This document shows, piece after piece, positions 11,533 through 24,929 of a stretch of 64,000 nt of DNA. The translations under genes were made by a program, and so were the position numbers. Every line of letters begins with the position of its first letter. Positions within the stretch are counted from its first letter, which is position 1. The notes beneath the pieces are model-generated. The model was not told where the DNA came from. It did not search any database and worked only from the letters and a program-made list of their open reading frames with translations. Source of the DNA: Karalla daura (lineage: Eukaryota > Chordata > Actinopteri > Chaetodontiformes > Leiognathidae); assembly GCA_029224185.1 (NCBI GenBank), contig CM055205.1, positions 6,315,809 through 6,379,808 on the forward strand, written 5' to 3'.

Positions 11533-12605
11533 AGTGTGAGACTATGATATGTCACAATATGATATATCGCATGATGTATATTTAATTAATATAGCTGATA
11601 ATGTTTCATTAGCATCATAAACTGATTTAAGTTTTCATTTCACTTTGCTACAGTGACCACAGAACTGTATTAAAAGCAGTGTGTGCAAGTTTTTACCTCC
11701 GGTAATGCTGTGCAGCAGTTCCTATATATGTTTTTTATCATGAAAGCACATGTGGTCACAAAAGTCAGTGACACGCGGTCAGTGCCAGCGGCTTCACACA
11801 CTTCAACAGATCTTTAGGAGGCTGTAATGCACCAATACGCGCGGCAATGACCCATAAAAGGCAGGAAAGAAGAAGGGCAAATCCCAATGATGCAGAACAC
11901 AAACTACCAGCGCAGAGTTAAGAGCCGAGCTGCAGCTGCCGGAGAACAGTCAAGGGTTTACCTTTGGCTCCGCCGGATTGATTGAATCGAGTGAGTGATG
12001 ACGTATTTACGTTGGCTTCATCCTCCGCAGGTCATTGGATGAAAACTTTCTCCAGCGTGTGTTGCAAACCCGCTGCAAATATGCAAATGGCGGAGGGAAA
12101 AAAAACAAAAAAAAAACAGACCTTTTGAACCTGCACAGCGGGGTCACACGCTCCCTCCGCTCCTGTCATATTGCGCTGTGTTGATGGACACCTGCCTGCT
12201 GATGATCGGCTGTCATTCACATGGTGATATTTACAGCACATCAGCAGCCAGCGAGCACCATCACACACACACACACGCAGGTTGACTTCAATACACAATT
12301 CAACAGAAAGGGTCTTTTTATACATACATCCCTCTGATTGATTGACGCGCGCGCTGCAGCATTGCCTCTTAACACCCAATTTACTCCGGCATCTTCCACG
12401 CGCTGTCTCAAAAAAAATCGATTACTTTTTGCCAACAGCTGTGAGATGATTTAATTTGTTACCTATGCAAATGAAATCATGTGTGGGATACCACCTGAAA
12501 TGTGAAACATTTGACGGACGGGCGACTGCACACGCACAATTACCACACCCTCGCTGGCAGAGGAATAAAACAGAATTATTGCGGGGTATCAGTCACTGAG
12601 AGAGT

Positions 12606-12606
<1 letters not shown>

Positions 12607-12666
<60 letters not shown>
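12607..12666. repeat. (CA)n microsatellite
   Basis: About 24 uninterrupted CA units followed by CGCACACGCA. Confidence 0.97.
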
Positions 12667-12939
12667 GACAAAGCAGCTGTCTGAGGCAGGCAGGGTCAAA
12701 CGGTGGTTAATTAGTCCCGTCACCTGCGCAGGTCATCACACCTTCAGCTCCGCTCGGCTGAATAATAATTCCGCAATATTAACTCTGTCACATTGGCTCG
12801 GGCTGTGGGAGGGAACCTGTTGTTGATATAATACATTACACCCCACTGTCTCGGCTCTCTTGACACACACACACACACAGTGTGCTCGGCTTCCGCAGCT
12901 TACTGAGAGGCCACCAGAAACTGTCACTTTGCACTAATG

Positions 12940-13200
12940 ACTGCTACACGGATGTGTGTGTGACAGGTCTCCTCTCCGTCTCTATCCTGGCCGCCGCCGC
13001 CACAGCAGCATCACATGTGATTACTCAGCCCCGCGCCTCCTATCTGTTGCCGCTCTCTGTAAATTATATCAAATGTGAGCGGGCTCCATCGTGCAGCTGG
13101 TCTGTCAAACTGTGGACCATACATTTGAAATTTTCACTCCGCAAAATGTGTCTCATTAGCCCCGTCTCTCTGCAAATTCCTGCTACGTGGGGCTAATGAT
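12940..13200. promoter_or_regulatory. Candidate conserved enhancer block
   Basis: Unique sequence with CACATGTGATTACTCAG, GTAAATTATATCAAATG, CTCATTAGCCCCG and GGGGCTAATGATG. Paired TAATG/ATTAG sites in GC-balanced DNA resemble homeodomain-bound enhancers. No conservation test was possible. Confidence 0.28.
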
Positions 13201-13693
13201 GTATTGAGAATATTCCCGGGTTGGGAAAAGGTTAGATTCCAGCATCAAACTGTGTGTGCCGGGAGGCTGTTTAGTGTTTGTTTCTCTGGGAGAGTCTCTC
13301 TGTATGGAAAACAGGCAGGTGCTTCACGGAAGCAGGGAAAAGCAGGAATGATTTCCCATCTGTCTGTTCCGTGGAGAGATAAGGGGACTGTCTTATCCGA
13401 GGTGGAGCGCATCTCCCTCTACTGGGAACCTTTTAATGGGGCGGAAAACCTGCCTTCCGTCCCCTGAAAATTCACCTTGGAATTCCCATTTCCAACAGCC
13501 TGTGACTACCTGCCTTTCCAGAGCAGTTTTCCCATCAACCTTTGCTCTTTTTTTATATTCTCCATATCCTTATCGCTGCATTAATTTGCCTATAGATGTG
13601 GAAAAAGTAATTGATGTTAATACTTATTTTAATGAAGACAAAATATCATAATAAATTTAGCCTGGAGATAGTTGGATTGCTTGCACGCATGCA

Positions 13694-13735
13694 AACACAC
13701 ACACACACACACACACATGCACACATGCACACACT
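13694..13735. repeat. (CA)n microsatellite, interrupted
   Basis: CA units with two ATGC interruptions. Confidence 0.95.
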
Positions 13736-14077
13736 TGATAGAGGATAGAGGGCTGGAAAAATGCCAGCCAAGCCTCATTAGCTTCTTGCTGCCTTTCTGG
13801 AAAGACAGGCAGAGCGAGACAGGAGGGGAGAGACGGCGAGGGGGGAGGTTAGATAAGCAGAGGGGAGTTGAAAGAGAGAGAGAGGAGGCAGAAGGAGAGG
13901 AAAACCAGGTTTAGGAGGGGCGGCGGCGAGGCAGAGCCCAGCATGGTGACCTGTTGGATTAAGACTATTAGAAACCCATCTGGGGCTGCTTGACCACTTC
14001 ACTGGCGGTTCCTCCCCCAGCAGCCGCTCAGCTGACCCCCCCCGCCATACAATACACCCCTGGGAGACAGGCACCGG

Positions 14078-14118
14078 CACACACACACACACACACACAC
14101 ATACACACACACACACAT
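14078..14118. repeat. (CA)n microsatellite, interrupted
   Basis: CA units with one AT interruption, ending in ATATGTAC. Confidence 0.95.
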
Positions 14119-15688
14119 ATGTACACTCGCTCTCTGATGGAACAGATGAAATGCCTCATGTCTGTCCGGAAACGCTGCGCGTGGTTCTCCGGGACAGATG
14201 GAGAGGTGACCGGTGTCAAACGCAGCTCAGTTTGCTGTTGCATTCTGGGACGTTAATGTATTAAGCCGACAAAAAAAGAAAAAAAAATCCAATCAACTCA
14301 CCTTTGGCGCATCTGAGCAAAATAAACACTAGTTTACTTAGACAGAGAATTTCCATTACATTTAAAGTCAGTTACTAGAAATATGTCACAGGTCACAGCG
14401 TCTTATAAAGTTCATGTTTTCCATATGCATTAACATATGTGACCTTAAGCAAGTGAACTGAAATAATTAGAACAAGAGCCAAAACAACTCAAATTACTGT
14501 TACTGGCTGTGTAAACTTACAGCTAAATGGACAACTCTGTAACGGTGAAGTCCCAACAAGCTTGGTTTAATGCTGTTTCTGCATCACATAACTGTTTCAG
14601 CTTCAGCATTCAGATCCCACAGCAGGTAAAATGATGGATGAATTGATTCAGGAAAATATATTAAAATGCCACATGGTGCATTTCCCACCTCTCAGTTGAG
14701 AGATGAGTGTGGTAGCCCCCCACCTGCTAATCACTTCTGTGTTGAAATGCATCTTTTCACCATTTTGGGTGCAAATGTTTTGGGAAATTATTTATTAAGT
14801 AAGAGAAAAAAACCTTTGATTCAACGTATGGTTAAGTAAGGGACCCATCTTATCAGGTCAGTACACTGATTGGCTCAGAGAGTGAGGTTCCCCTGGGGTC
14901 ACAGTTTGGACCCGAGGAGAAAGAAATGATTACATACTTATTGATTATCTGTCAGTGGTTGCTTTAGGTAATCTCACCGTCAGGTTTGATTCAGAAATTG
15001 TACGTCCCGAAGGCTGCAACGTGGACACTCTGGGAGGAGTCAGCAGCAGTAAATCAGTCGATTTTGTTCATTATGACAGTCTATCAGTCTAACCGTCTGT
15101 GTGCTTATTGTTTTTTGTAGATTGGTGCCACTATATTATCATATGTATGTATGTATATATCCATGAAAAGACGAAAAACAAAATTTGATTGTATTTGTTC
15201 CTTGAAGAGAGTCTGTGCTGCTCTGTGTGTCACAGGTTCATTATTTATTACCAGGGGTGAAGACACTGAAATGGCAGCCTGCTGGCAGCCTTCCTTATTG
15301 ATCTGTGAGATTTATCTGCAATCTTTTCCAAAATGCCACAAAAATTCAACGTGTATTCACAGTTTCTTGTATTTCCTCTTCCCTCTGCTCATCAGCCTGC
15401 CTCGCCTCGTTCTCATCTCATTAGCTCCTTTTGCATCAGTGACGGGCGCAGTCCCTTTCGGGAAACTTTTGTGGGTGGTTTCTTTCGTTTGAGTTCATCC
15501 TCGGCGGCTGTGAAACATTTCCGCCGGCTCCAGTTTGCCTGGCTGTGAAGAGCCTCGCGACACGAGATTGTGTGCTGTGGGGCTCGACGCAGACAGACGA
15601 GCTCCCAGCTGAATCACTCCACATCAAACCCTTCAATCACTCACCATTTACTGGGCTAAGCACAGATGAGAGGGCTCCCCGCTGCGCC

Positions 15689-15738
15689 ACGCGCACACGC
15701 TCACACACACGCGCGCACGCGCTTGTGTACACACAAAC
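15689..15738. repeat. Alternating CG/CA tract
   Basis: Mixed GCGCAC, CACACACGCGCG and GTGTACAC units form a nearly continuous alternating purine-pyrimidine run. Such runs are the classic Z-DNA-prone sequence. Confidence 0.75.
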
Positions 15739-15951
15739 CTGCTGCACGAGAGAACAAAATTTGGGATGCAGAAAGGCACTGGCACACACATTCTGCACGC
15801 ACATGCGCGTGCACAAGTGGGCACCCACGCGAACGAGCATCCCTTTAAATATGCACCATGCCTTTGAAAAAAAATCTCAAATGGAAAAGAGAAATATTTA
15901 TTAAGTGGAAATTGCGGTTTCTGTGTGAAAGTGTGGCCTGTATTAGAGCAG

Positions 15952-15994
15952 AGTGTGCGCGTGTGTGTGTGTGTGTTTGAGTGTGTGCGCACGT
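15952..15994. repeat. (TG)n microsatellite, interrupted
   Basis: TG units with GCGC at both ends and a TTGAG interruption. Confidence 0.9.
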
Positions 15995-16523
15995 CCCACT
16001 GGTGTCAACATAGGGACGAGGTGATTAGTGATATCTATCCAGCAAATCATGTGCAAGCACATCATTACCATACCTTCCTCTCCCCCTCTCCCTCCTCTCC
16101 TCTCATCTCCGTCTCTCTCTGGGGGTGCGTTCGCTCCCAGCGCTCCTTAAGTGTTTTAACGTGTTAATAATCATTAGGCACTGTGCAGTCAAGTGGGAGA
16201 GGAGCGGGCGGTTGTGGTGTGTGTGTGTGTGCAAGGGGGTAGAGGATGTGTGTGAGTTGGGGGGGAATGAGGAGGAGGTGGGGTAATGATCGGTCAACCT
16301 CTGACCTGTGACCCCTCCCGACTCTGTACCCTCCTCTCCCGTCGCCCCCCCTCAGTGTGGAGTGGCCTCTCATCTCGGGGTCCATCAGGGACCTATTAAG
16401 GACTGTCTCACACTCCGCCACCTCACTTAACTCTGCCTTGTCAATATGCTGCAGCATGTGTGTGAGGGACACAGAGACGCACAGTTTGTGTTTATATTCA
16501 CCTCCCTGTCTAGGAAGCCAGGC

Positions 16524-16690
16524 TCCTCTCCTCCTCTCTCCTCTCCTCTCCTCTCTCCCGCTCCCCGACTATACACCCCACCCCCCCTTCTGTCGATCAC
16601 ACTTATTTTTCGCTTCATTTTTCCCTCTCTCTGTATTTCTCTCCCTCTCTCTATCCCTCTCGTCCTCCCTCCCTCCGTCCCTCCGCTGCG
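16524..16690. repeat. Polypyrimidine tract with TCTCC repeats
   Basis: Nearly all C and T on the plus strand for about 165 bp, starting with tandem CTCCT/CTCTC units. Homopyrimidine-homopurine mirror-like tracts can form triplex DNA. Confidence 0.8.
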
Positions 16691-17384
16691 TCTGTCTTTG
16701 GAGATGCTAATTCCTGGTCCAGGGAGACTAGATGAAACAGAGCTGAGTTTCTCTCATTAGCTGACACAGATGCCGAGGCGTGTGGACCTGAATAACAACA
16801 CTCTGGCAGGCTGCTGTCTCCTCTTCCCTTCCACATGCTCTGTTGACGATCTCACATTCCAGCCATATTCCCCACAAAGACTGTGTCTGTCTGCGTGTGC
16901 GCGTGTGTACGTGAGCCTGTTTGCTTAGCTGTATTGCAAGTATTCTTGAAAAGTTGCGTATGCTGTATTATCATTGTGAAAAGGTCCTTGGGATTACTTT
17001 GTAATGTCTGACTCCGTTTTTGTAGCACCTCGAGTCATTATTTAACATCAACAAGTATGTTTATTTCATATTTTTTGTGTATACAGTGACGTTACAGTGA
17101 AGAATAATCGTGTCTTGTACAATTTGTTTCATCCGTCCTTATGGGTGGGAAGAAAAACACACACATCGATAAAACCTAACTGCATCACTTCAAACTTTTT
17201 CCTGATTAGAATCCCAAATATGGAGGTCTCAGTTCCATGTCATCTCGTCAGTTTTCCCCAGATCCCTCTCTCTACTTTGTCCTTCGACTGAAGAATCGTC
17301 CCCACTCTCGTCTCGACCCCTGAAAGCTTCCAAAGCAGCTTCACATGAGTTCATTACATCAGACCATGAGAGACGTGTTCGTCG

Positions 17385-17500
17385 TTACATCGGAATCCGT
17401 TTTCACGCTGCGTAAGCATTAGCATTAGCAGCCAGCAGTGACGCACCTCCTCCAATCAAATTAGCTCCCTCCCTGTTAATCTCACACAGCTGTTTACTTC
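17385..17500. promoter_or_regulatory. Candidate homeodomain-rich enhancer
   Basis: Contains GCATTAGCATTAGCAGCCAG (17416-17435) with a tandem CATTAG, and CCAATCAAATTAGC (17452-17465) with adjoining PBX/HOX-like and TAAT-type sites, followed by CTGTTAATC. The clustering is visible; the function is inferred. Confidence 0.33.
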
Positions 17501-18572
17501 TCAGAAATCCACAAATGCCTGCTATTTTTTTTTCTTGTTGTTTTCATACAGATTCATACCCGTGCATGTGCTGTGACAGATATCTCCTTTGTACAATTAT
17601 GTGTCTGACGTCTCAGCCTTTCCAAGGTGTTATGATTACACCCAAACATGCTGCTCTCACCTGTCCCATCACCACAGAGGTGTTTGAGGAGCATTACAAA
17701 CTTTCACAAATCTTTTTGTGCTCTTGTCATATTTTGTTTGAATGTATTGCTCACATCAATCAAGTCAAATATAAACATCAGTGTATAAAAATGATAGATA
17801 CCCTTCTGTCCTCAAGTTATATCATGTGATTACTTTCTGTTTTCTGTTATAGCATCCCTGCTTTTTTGGAAGCATTGCTGCAGACACAGAACAAAATTAT
17901 CTTTATTAGTTTATCATTATTAAATCATGTTGCCTGATGCAGATGAAGTTTCTTCCATTACATCCATTATACGGTTAAATTAATTTATTATTTCCCATTA
18001 GGAAAGGATTCCACATACATTACATGCGGATAGATTTTAGTTTCTGGTGCTGTCACAGTGCTAACAAATGCGAGATAAAATCTTTAACCCGCAGTGCTAT
18101 AAAGAGTGTCTGGAAGGTAAGTAACGACTTAAAAAGTGCTGAGGCCGAAACCCTAATACAGACCAGGGCTGATACACACACACGCACACACACACACATG
18201 CGGGCTGTGTTCCACATAGAAGACAGAACAAAGGAGAAACACAAACAGTGTGTAGGAGCGCTGCGACAGGCTCTAATCCAGCATTAAACCAGATCCACAT
18301 GTTGGCCAGATGATGCTCCCTGGCGTCTGAGACGTTCGGGGGGCTTCCCTGAGAGTCAGACATGACCTCAGCGGGCCAGCACATGTCACATCACTGCCGT
18401 CGTGTCCTACCTGATCTCCACCTCTGATAGTCACCTCGCCGTCAAGCGCTGGCCTCTCACGCACACGCCGCTTTACATAATTCAGCTCTCATTTACGAAG
18501 CTCCCACCTCCCTGCATAATGGATCAAAGAATAATCTGGCTGCGGCTGCGAACTTAACTCTGTTTTTCTATT

Positions 18573-18631
18573 TGCGCGCGCGCACACTCACACACGGACA
18601 CACAGAGGCACACACGCACACACACACACAG
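18573..18631. repeat. CG/CA alternating tract
   Basis: GCGCGCGCGC followed by interrupted CACA units. Confidence 0.9.
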
Positions 18632-20681
18632 TGCACTCTTTAACTGAGAGATTGGTCTGAAGTGACAGTAATGTAATATTAATAGCCAGGGGGGATGACA
18701 GTCTGTCCCCATTGTGTTGATACCCGCAAGCTTGACAGAGCTTTGGTCACACATCCCACTGCTGTACATCTGCTAACACTGGTACAATAAGTCCTCTGTG
18801 TCTCTTTCAATCTCTCTCTCTTTCCTTCTGCTGTCGGCTCTCTGAGATTCAGATCCATGACGCACAGCTGAGCAAGAGTTGGAAGACACCTGAATTGTTT
18901 ACTGTACTCCAAAATAATGTTGTTGCACCGCGATTACAGATGCAATTGACTACCACAAAGAAATAAGTCCTTGTTCTATACTCTAGTGCTAGTTGGAATA
19001 ATGTAAATAGGATTTGGTTGTTGCTGCCAACATACCTTGGGGATATTCACAATATACATCAAAACTGGTGCGGCATAGAGGAATTTCATTGTATTTTCAA
19101 TTTCTTACTGTCAACAAATCCCATGAAAATACCCAAATGAACAATATATTGCTTCAATATGATGTGCATTTTTAACTGTACATAATCTATTAAAATCACA
19201 TCACTGAGCGACCCTGTTGCACTGCCTGACGTGTGTTTAATACAACCTGCACAGTCAGTCAGACAGACAGACAGACTGCTGCAAATAGTGCAAACAGAAC
19301 CAACTGTGTTTTAATCCACACATGGAAAAGTCCCAAACGGTATTTACTCTTGTTTGAAAAATGTTTGCCAAAACAACAGCGTCCAGCCTTTTCTTCCTTC
19401 CTTTCTTATTTTAATGAAACTACACATCCACTTTTTCAATCACAGCCAGTGACTGGAGCTTGGAGCCGCAGAGAGCCAGAGGACTGTGAACAGGGTGTAG
19501 AGGCGGGCTAACACATTGTTGGCTTTTGGCTTCTCGCAGGATTTCTAGACAATAACACAAATAAGTGGATAAGGTCAGACAATCTTATAATCTCCCTGAA
19601 TGTACTGTGTATACTGTAATTTGTGTCGATATCTCCTGTCTGATCCAGACTTTGCTCCTAAGCTTCATAGCACCAAGTGTCAGAAATGGAAATGCTGTGC
19701 AGTCAGTGTTGGGAGGGAAACTGTACTTTCATTACTGTCCTTTAAAAAGCTCATATACCATGTACCACCTTATAGTGTTTAAGTTAAACGCTCAGATGTT
19801 GCCACTCGTGATGCCACTCGTCAGACACTTTTAAGCTGTCCTCAAAGAGCAGAGGGAGAGAGTCTTTAATGCTAAATCTAACTGCATTTGCTTTAAATTG
19901 TCAACCCCCTTGATATCTGATTCAAAACAAGTCAATTCAAGAGGGAATGCTGCATGTTGCCCTAAATATTGTTTTCATCTGGATCAAAAAAAACAGTTCT
20001 GTGCTCAATAGTGGTAGTAGTTGGAGTGAAAATGGGACATTTCCAAAAATACTGACAAGTTGCCAGAAATGCTAAAAACAGAGTAATCAATATCTGCTCA
20101 GTTTTGTCACCCTGCTTCCTTCTAGTTAATGTCTGGCTTCGTTATCTGAATCAAGGGTCTGAGGAGAGAAGCTGCCTTTTGTTGTGGACATCTTTGATCT
20201 ACATCAATACCATTGAACAGATTTGACAGGGTTTTTTAGATGTGTTGAGGCTGTAAATATCATGTGGTATTTTAACCTGCGCCCAGTTTAACCTGGACAT
20301 AGAAAAGGAGCGAATTTAGTTTTCCCACAGATGAAAAGATGTGTCTGGGGTTCTTGGCCCCTGGTTTATTCAGTGCACAGCCCTGATGTGCGTGACCACA
20401 GTGTCCTGGCCTGAAGGATAAAGGCTGTTTTCCTTCAGAGGACTGGGAAAGGGAACGAGAGAGGGAGAGAGTGGAGAGAGAAAGAGCGAGCGAGAGAGAG
20501 AGAGAGGCAGCAAGTACAGCAGCCCTTTGACTTCGCAGATGTGTGCCAGGGACCGAAGAGAGACGGAGAGAGAGAGGGAGAGGGAAAGATGGAGTCCGTC
20601 CGGCTTCAGTCAGACGAGTACAAGTCAAAATCCCCATCTGAGACGCAGATGCAGATGAGTGGAGATGGGAGTGACGGGTTC

Positions 20682-20695
20682 TGTGTGTGTGTGGG

Positions 20696-20729
<34 letters not shown>
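20682..20729. repeat. (TG)n microsatellite
   Basis: Two TG blocks separated by GGGTTC. Confidence 0.95.
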
Positions 20730-20730
<1 letters not shown>

Positions 20731-21602
20731 GGGTGGGGGGTGTGCGTGAAGAGAGGACGAGGAGAAGAGAGGGAGAGCAGCGGGGGAAGTCATTATCACT
20801 TCCCAACCTCACTCGCCGTCTAATGTATTCAAGGGGAAACAGTTAGATTTGGTCCCCTTTGGCAGCCGACCGTAAACAAATCGATTTGAATGGGAGAGAT
20901 ATAAAGAGCTGTTTATAGTGCCCCCGCATCTGTGGGCGTGTGTGTGCGTGCGCATTGTGAATATACATTCGTGTGACACGGTATGGAAATGCCATTATGC
21001 ACGCTCACTATTCGGCTTTAGCTTCTGCCGCAGCTTTGAACTGTAGATTTCATGAAGAATAACTGATGCAGCACCTACATTCCCGCCTGGGTGTGTGTGT
21101 GTGTGTGTCTGTTTGTGCAAATTCATGCACGGCCCCATGTGTTTTTTCTTCTCCTATGTGTGTGTGTGTGTTTTTTTTCCTCTCTCCGCAGCATCGGTGG
21201 TGGTCTGCTGTCTGCTGTGGCCTCTTGTTTGAGCTGCAGTCAGCCAGCGTCTGGTTTAATCGAGAGTTCGAAGAGTTCCTGCTCTGCTCCCAGATCCGGA
21301 CTGAGGGGGATTATTGTAATGACTTAAGGGGACGTTTTTTTGTATTTGCGTGTGTGTGTGTGGGTGTGTGGGCAGGGGTGTTGTCCCTTGTTGAGTGAAC
21401 GTTCAACAGCCTCAAACCCACTAAGGTAGAGGGAGCTTTAGCAGCCAAACATCCGCACAGGGCGCCGCTTGTCCCGATTTGATTTCGGACATATTTGGGG
21501 ATCCATCGGGAAACTGATGAAAGGAAAATATAGAGCTAATCCTTGTTGAAATTGAGGGTCTTGCAGCACACACATACACACACATCCACAGGCATGCAGG
21601 TG

Positions 21603-21603
21603 T

Positions 21604-21636
<33 letters not shown>

Positions 21637-21650
21637 TATACAGACACACA
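21603..21650. repeat. (CA)n/(TA)n compound microsatellite
   Basis: CA units, then TATACATATACA, then CA units. Confidence 0.95.
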
Positions 21651-21785
21651 CCCTGTAGGACATGTGTAACCTAAGTCTGTTGTGATTCCTTTCCTGGTGA
21701 GGCCTGGAGGAGTCTAGGAGAGGTTAAAGAAACACAGCCCAGTGTGAAAACACACTTGTGAGGTGTGCGGCCTGAAATATGACAC

Positions 21786-21788
<3 letters not shown>

Positions 21789-21834
<46 letters not shown>

Positions 21835-21836
21835 CA
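21789..21836. repeat. (CA)n microsatellite
   Basis: About 19 pure CA units, one CG interruption, then further CA. Confidence 0.96.
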
Positions 21837-21849
21837 TGCTCACAAGGCT

Positions 21850-22070
21850 TTGATTAATTGCGTCTGCCTGTGTTTGTCAGTGAAACAGTACTCATTCAGG
21901 TTAGGGAGCCTCTCTTAATAAAAGGTCAGTGGATAAACAGCTCGGCGAGGCGGCCATTTTGGGGATTAATCCACGGGTCGGCCTCGGTTACCTCCGAGAC
22001 GCCGGGGTTCAGAGGTGAGGGTTGTGAACTGCTACAAGAGAAACAGAGAAAGGCTGCACACTAATGAAGT
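21850..22070. promoter_or_regulatory. Candidate enhancer with YY1-like and paired K50 homeodomain sites
   Basis: Contains GCGGCCATTTTGG (21950-21962), which resembles a YY1 site. One base further on is the perfect palindrome GGATTAATCC (21963-21972), in which TAATCC (bicoid/OTX/PITX-type) is read on both strands around a shared core. TTTGATTAATTGCG lies upstream. The sequence is unique and lies beside a CA array. Binding is inferred only. Confidence 0.35.
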
Positions 22071-22539
22071 GAGTGGCTTTTGGATCCAGTCTGGTGTCGG
22101 CAGCAGTTTTCAAATCCAGATTTGGAGATAAAGAGCGAGAGGAGACGGAGGAGAGCTCGGGGAAAACAGGGATTTGTTCTAAACTGTTCGATTGGTGCAG
22201 ATTTAAGAAATAATTCCCAGTGGAAATGAGTCACTTCTGCTATCGCTGCATCACCAGGAGCAACGTGAAGAAACAGGGATCAGGAGTGTGAGGTTTTCAG
22301 CTTTCCATGATAAAATGGAAAGTACCATGAAGTTGACTGACAACTGTCTGTGCATCTGTAGCCTGATGGATCTCACTCCTCTGCACCATTGTTGCCCATT
22401 AAAAACACATCAAATGGCCCATCTCACACGCTACCGCTGCCATGCCCGATATGTGGACCCATCCCAGGCTGAAAATAGCTCCAAACCAATAAAATCGGAG
22501 CTACACACGTGTGACTTTTTATTCACTTATTTGTACAGA

Positions 22540-23330
<791 letters not shown>

Positions 23331-23522
23331 TTCAGAGAAGCGAGAGCAGAGCGTTTCATATTCCTACCGTATGCATTCTTTTGTCCCACGCCACATGTTT
23401 ATTTAGGACGGCGAACAATCAAACCCGGCGACGCCGAGGCATCAACAGATGAATAGTGATGAGGTCAGGGTAAATATTAGTCATGTGCCGAGAGCTGAGA
23501 TGATAAATGTGGAGCGCGCGTG

Positions 23523-23525
<3 letters not shown>

Positions 23526-23570
<45 letters not shown>
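23526..23570. repeat. Pure (CA)n microsatellite
   Basis: About 22 CA units, preceded by GCGCGCGTGC. Confidence 0.97.
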
Positions 23571-23571
<1 letters not shown>

Positions 23572-24749
23572 TTTGACTCTGGGAACAGTTTGTGGCTCCG
23601 CTCTGGGCCAGCACGGCTCGGGGAAACTGTGGCGACAGTGGCAGCAATGTTTTGGAAAAGCTAAACTGGTATTCAGTGGTAAAACGTCAGCTTCTGAACA
23701 CGCTCCATTTATGGCGTTTGAATGCGGATTTGTCATAGTTTCACGCTTAATGGCTTTTCTGTCATTTCGCTCGATTTTATGGAGAAAATGTTGACAAAAG
23801 CTGTAGAGTTCATTAGGCTCCTTTCAAGCATTTCCTCGTGAGCAGCAAAAAATTATACAGCTGCACTTGCTGCTTTGCTGTTGGTGACAACCTATAATTC
23901 ATTTCTTGCCATAAAGACCTAGTGTCTTTTATACAGGCATACAAAATTATTTGTCAATATTTTATGGACTGCAAGAAATCCTAAACAAAGTTAAGCCCAA
24001 ATGTAGAGCACAAATGTATTAATTAATGTTATTGATAGAAAATCCACAAGGCCAGGTGTGAACATTTGCTTCTCATTACTGCTGCTCTTATGCTGCAAAT
24101 CTAAATCTTTAAGATATTTTCCTTTCTTCCAAGCATATTTATCGGTTTCATTTAAGAAACCTGGCACTGTATTTTACCAGTTAAATTAGTCAAGCTGCAG
24201 CCAATGATAACCTTCCTCCGGGGACTATTTTAAACTGTGGATGTGTACACATGTGGGCGCTTTGGTGAGTGTTTACACACAACTATGTGTGTAATGTGGA
24301 TGTGGGGTGGCAGGGCCCGTCTGTGTGATACTGGAGACACACGACCCGGTGCAACTGCGTGGCTCACTCCTGTTTTAATAGTTTTGTGGACAACACAGCA
24401 AAGATCGACTGCTTCGCCTGTTTTTCACTAAATCCCTCCGTATGAAAAAAAAAATCAGACCAGCACCGGCAGACAGTCTTTTCCACGTGATTTAATAAAC
24501 CTTGAAACGTAATGTTTGCCGTATAATAGGGGCAGCAGGAGATCCAGGGACATGCGTCGCGCTGCAGGTAGGATTTTGCAGCACGAGGAGGGAGCTCCGC
24601 TGTGCTGGAGGTGAAAGGTGTCAGTCAGGTTGGCTGCCGCAGCACCTGGTTAACCCGCCTACCATTCCCGCCTTTGTATTTAATACAGCAGTGATGGGAT
24701 AATCCCACCACTTCTCCATGATAAAGATGTCTCCATCCTTGGCCCTTAT

Positions 24750-24778
24750 CACACACACACACATATATATATATATAT

Positions 24779-24818
<40 letters not shown>
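24750..24818. repeat. (CA)n-(TA)n-(CA)n compound microsatellite
   Basis: CA units, then about ten TA units, then about 17 CA units. The compound structure may have arisen by mutation of CA to TA inside one array. Confidence 0.97.
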
Positions 24819-24929
24819 CCATGCAGGGACATCTGAGGCACAGTCTGTGTATTTGAGGTAGCAATCTCAGAGGAGCAGCTGTAGCCTACAGCCTGTATGG
24901 AGATGCAGGGGACCCAGTCACCCTGACCC

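Larger units (their letters stand above)
11533..16000. other. Gene-free stretch, mosaic of microsatellites and unique blocks
   Basis: CA arrays occur at 12607, 13694 and 14078. A purine-rich tract lies at 13800-13910, an alternating purine-pyrimidine CG/CA stretch at 15689-15738, and a TG run at 15952. Unique sequence at 12940-13200 is listed separately. 14250-15140 is AT-rich with nothing recognisable. No exon is supported. Confidence 0.55.
16001..20450. other. Gene-free stretch
   Basis: A strongly pyrimidine-biased tract covers about 16500-16690, including a TCTCC-type simple repeat at 16524-16560. A CATTAGC-rich block at 17385-17500 and a CG/CA tract at 18573-18631 are listed separately. 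A candidate regulatory block covers 18270-18560 (TTTACATAATTCAG, AAAGAATAATCTGG). 18870-20450 is AT-rich with nothing I can identify. No exon is supported. Confidence 0.55.

Noticed and set aside
19700..19770. CAGTGTTGGG start resembling hAT-type transposon ends
   Set aside because: Similarity fades after about 10 bases and no second terminal repeat or target duplication was found.
20272..20799. 175-codon minus-strand frame, among the longest in the window
   Set aside because: Made of Thr-His repeats from a CA array and Ser-Leu runs from a purine/pyrimidine tract; no domain is recognisable.
20847..20870. miR-133-like TTTGGTCCCCTT
   Set aside because: Twelve bases match, then the sequence diverges. 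A 7-bp stem with upstream AAGGGGA exists but is too short for a precursor.
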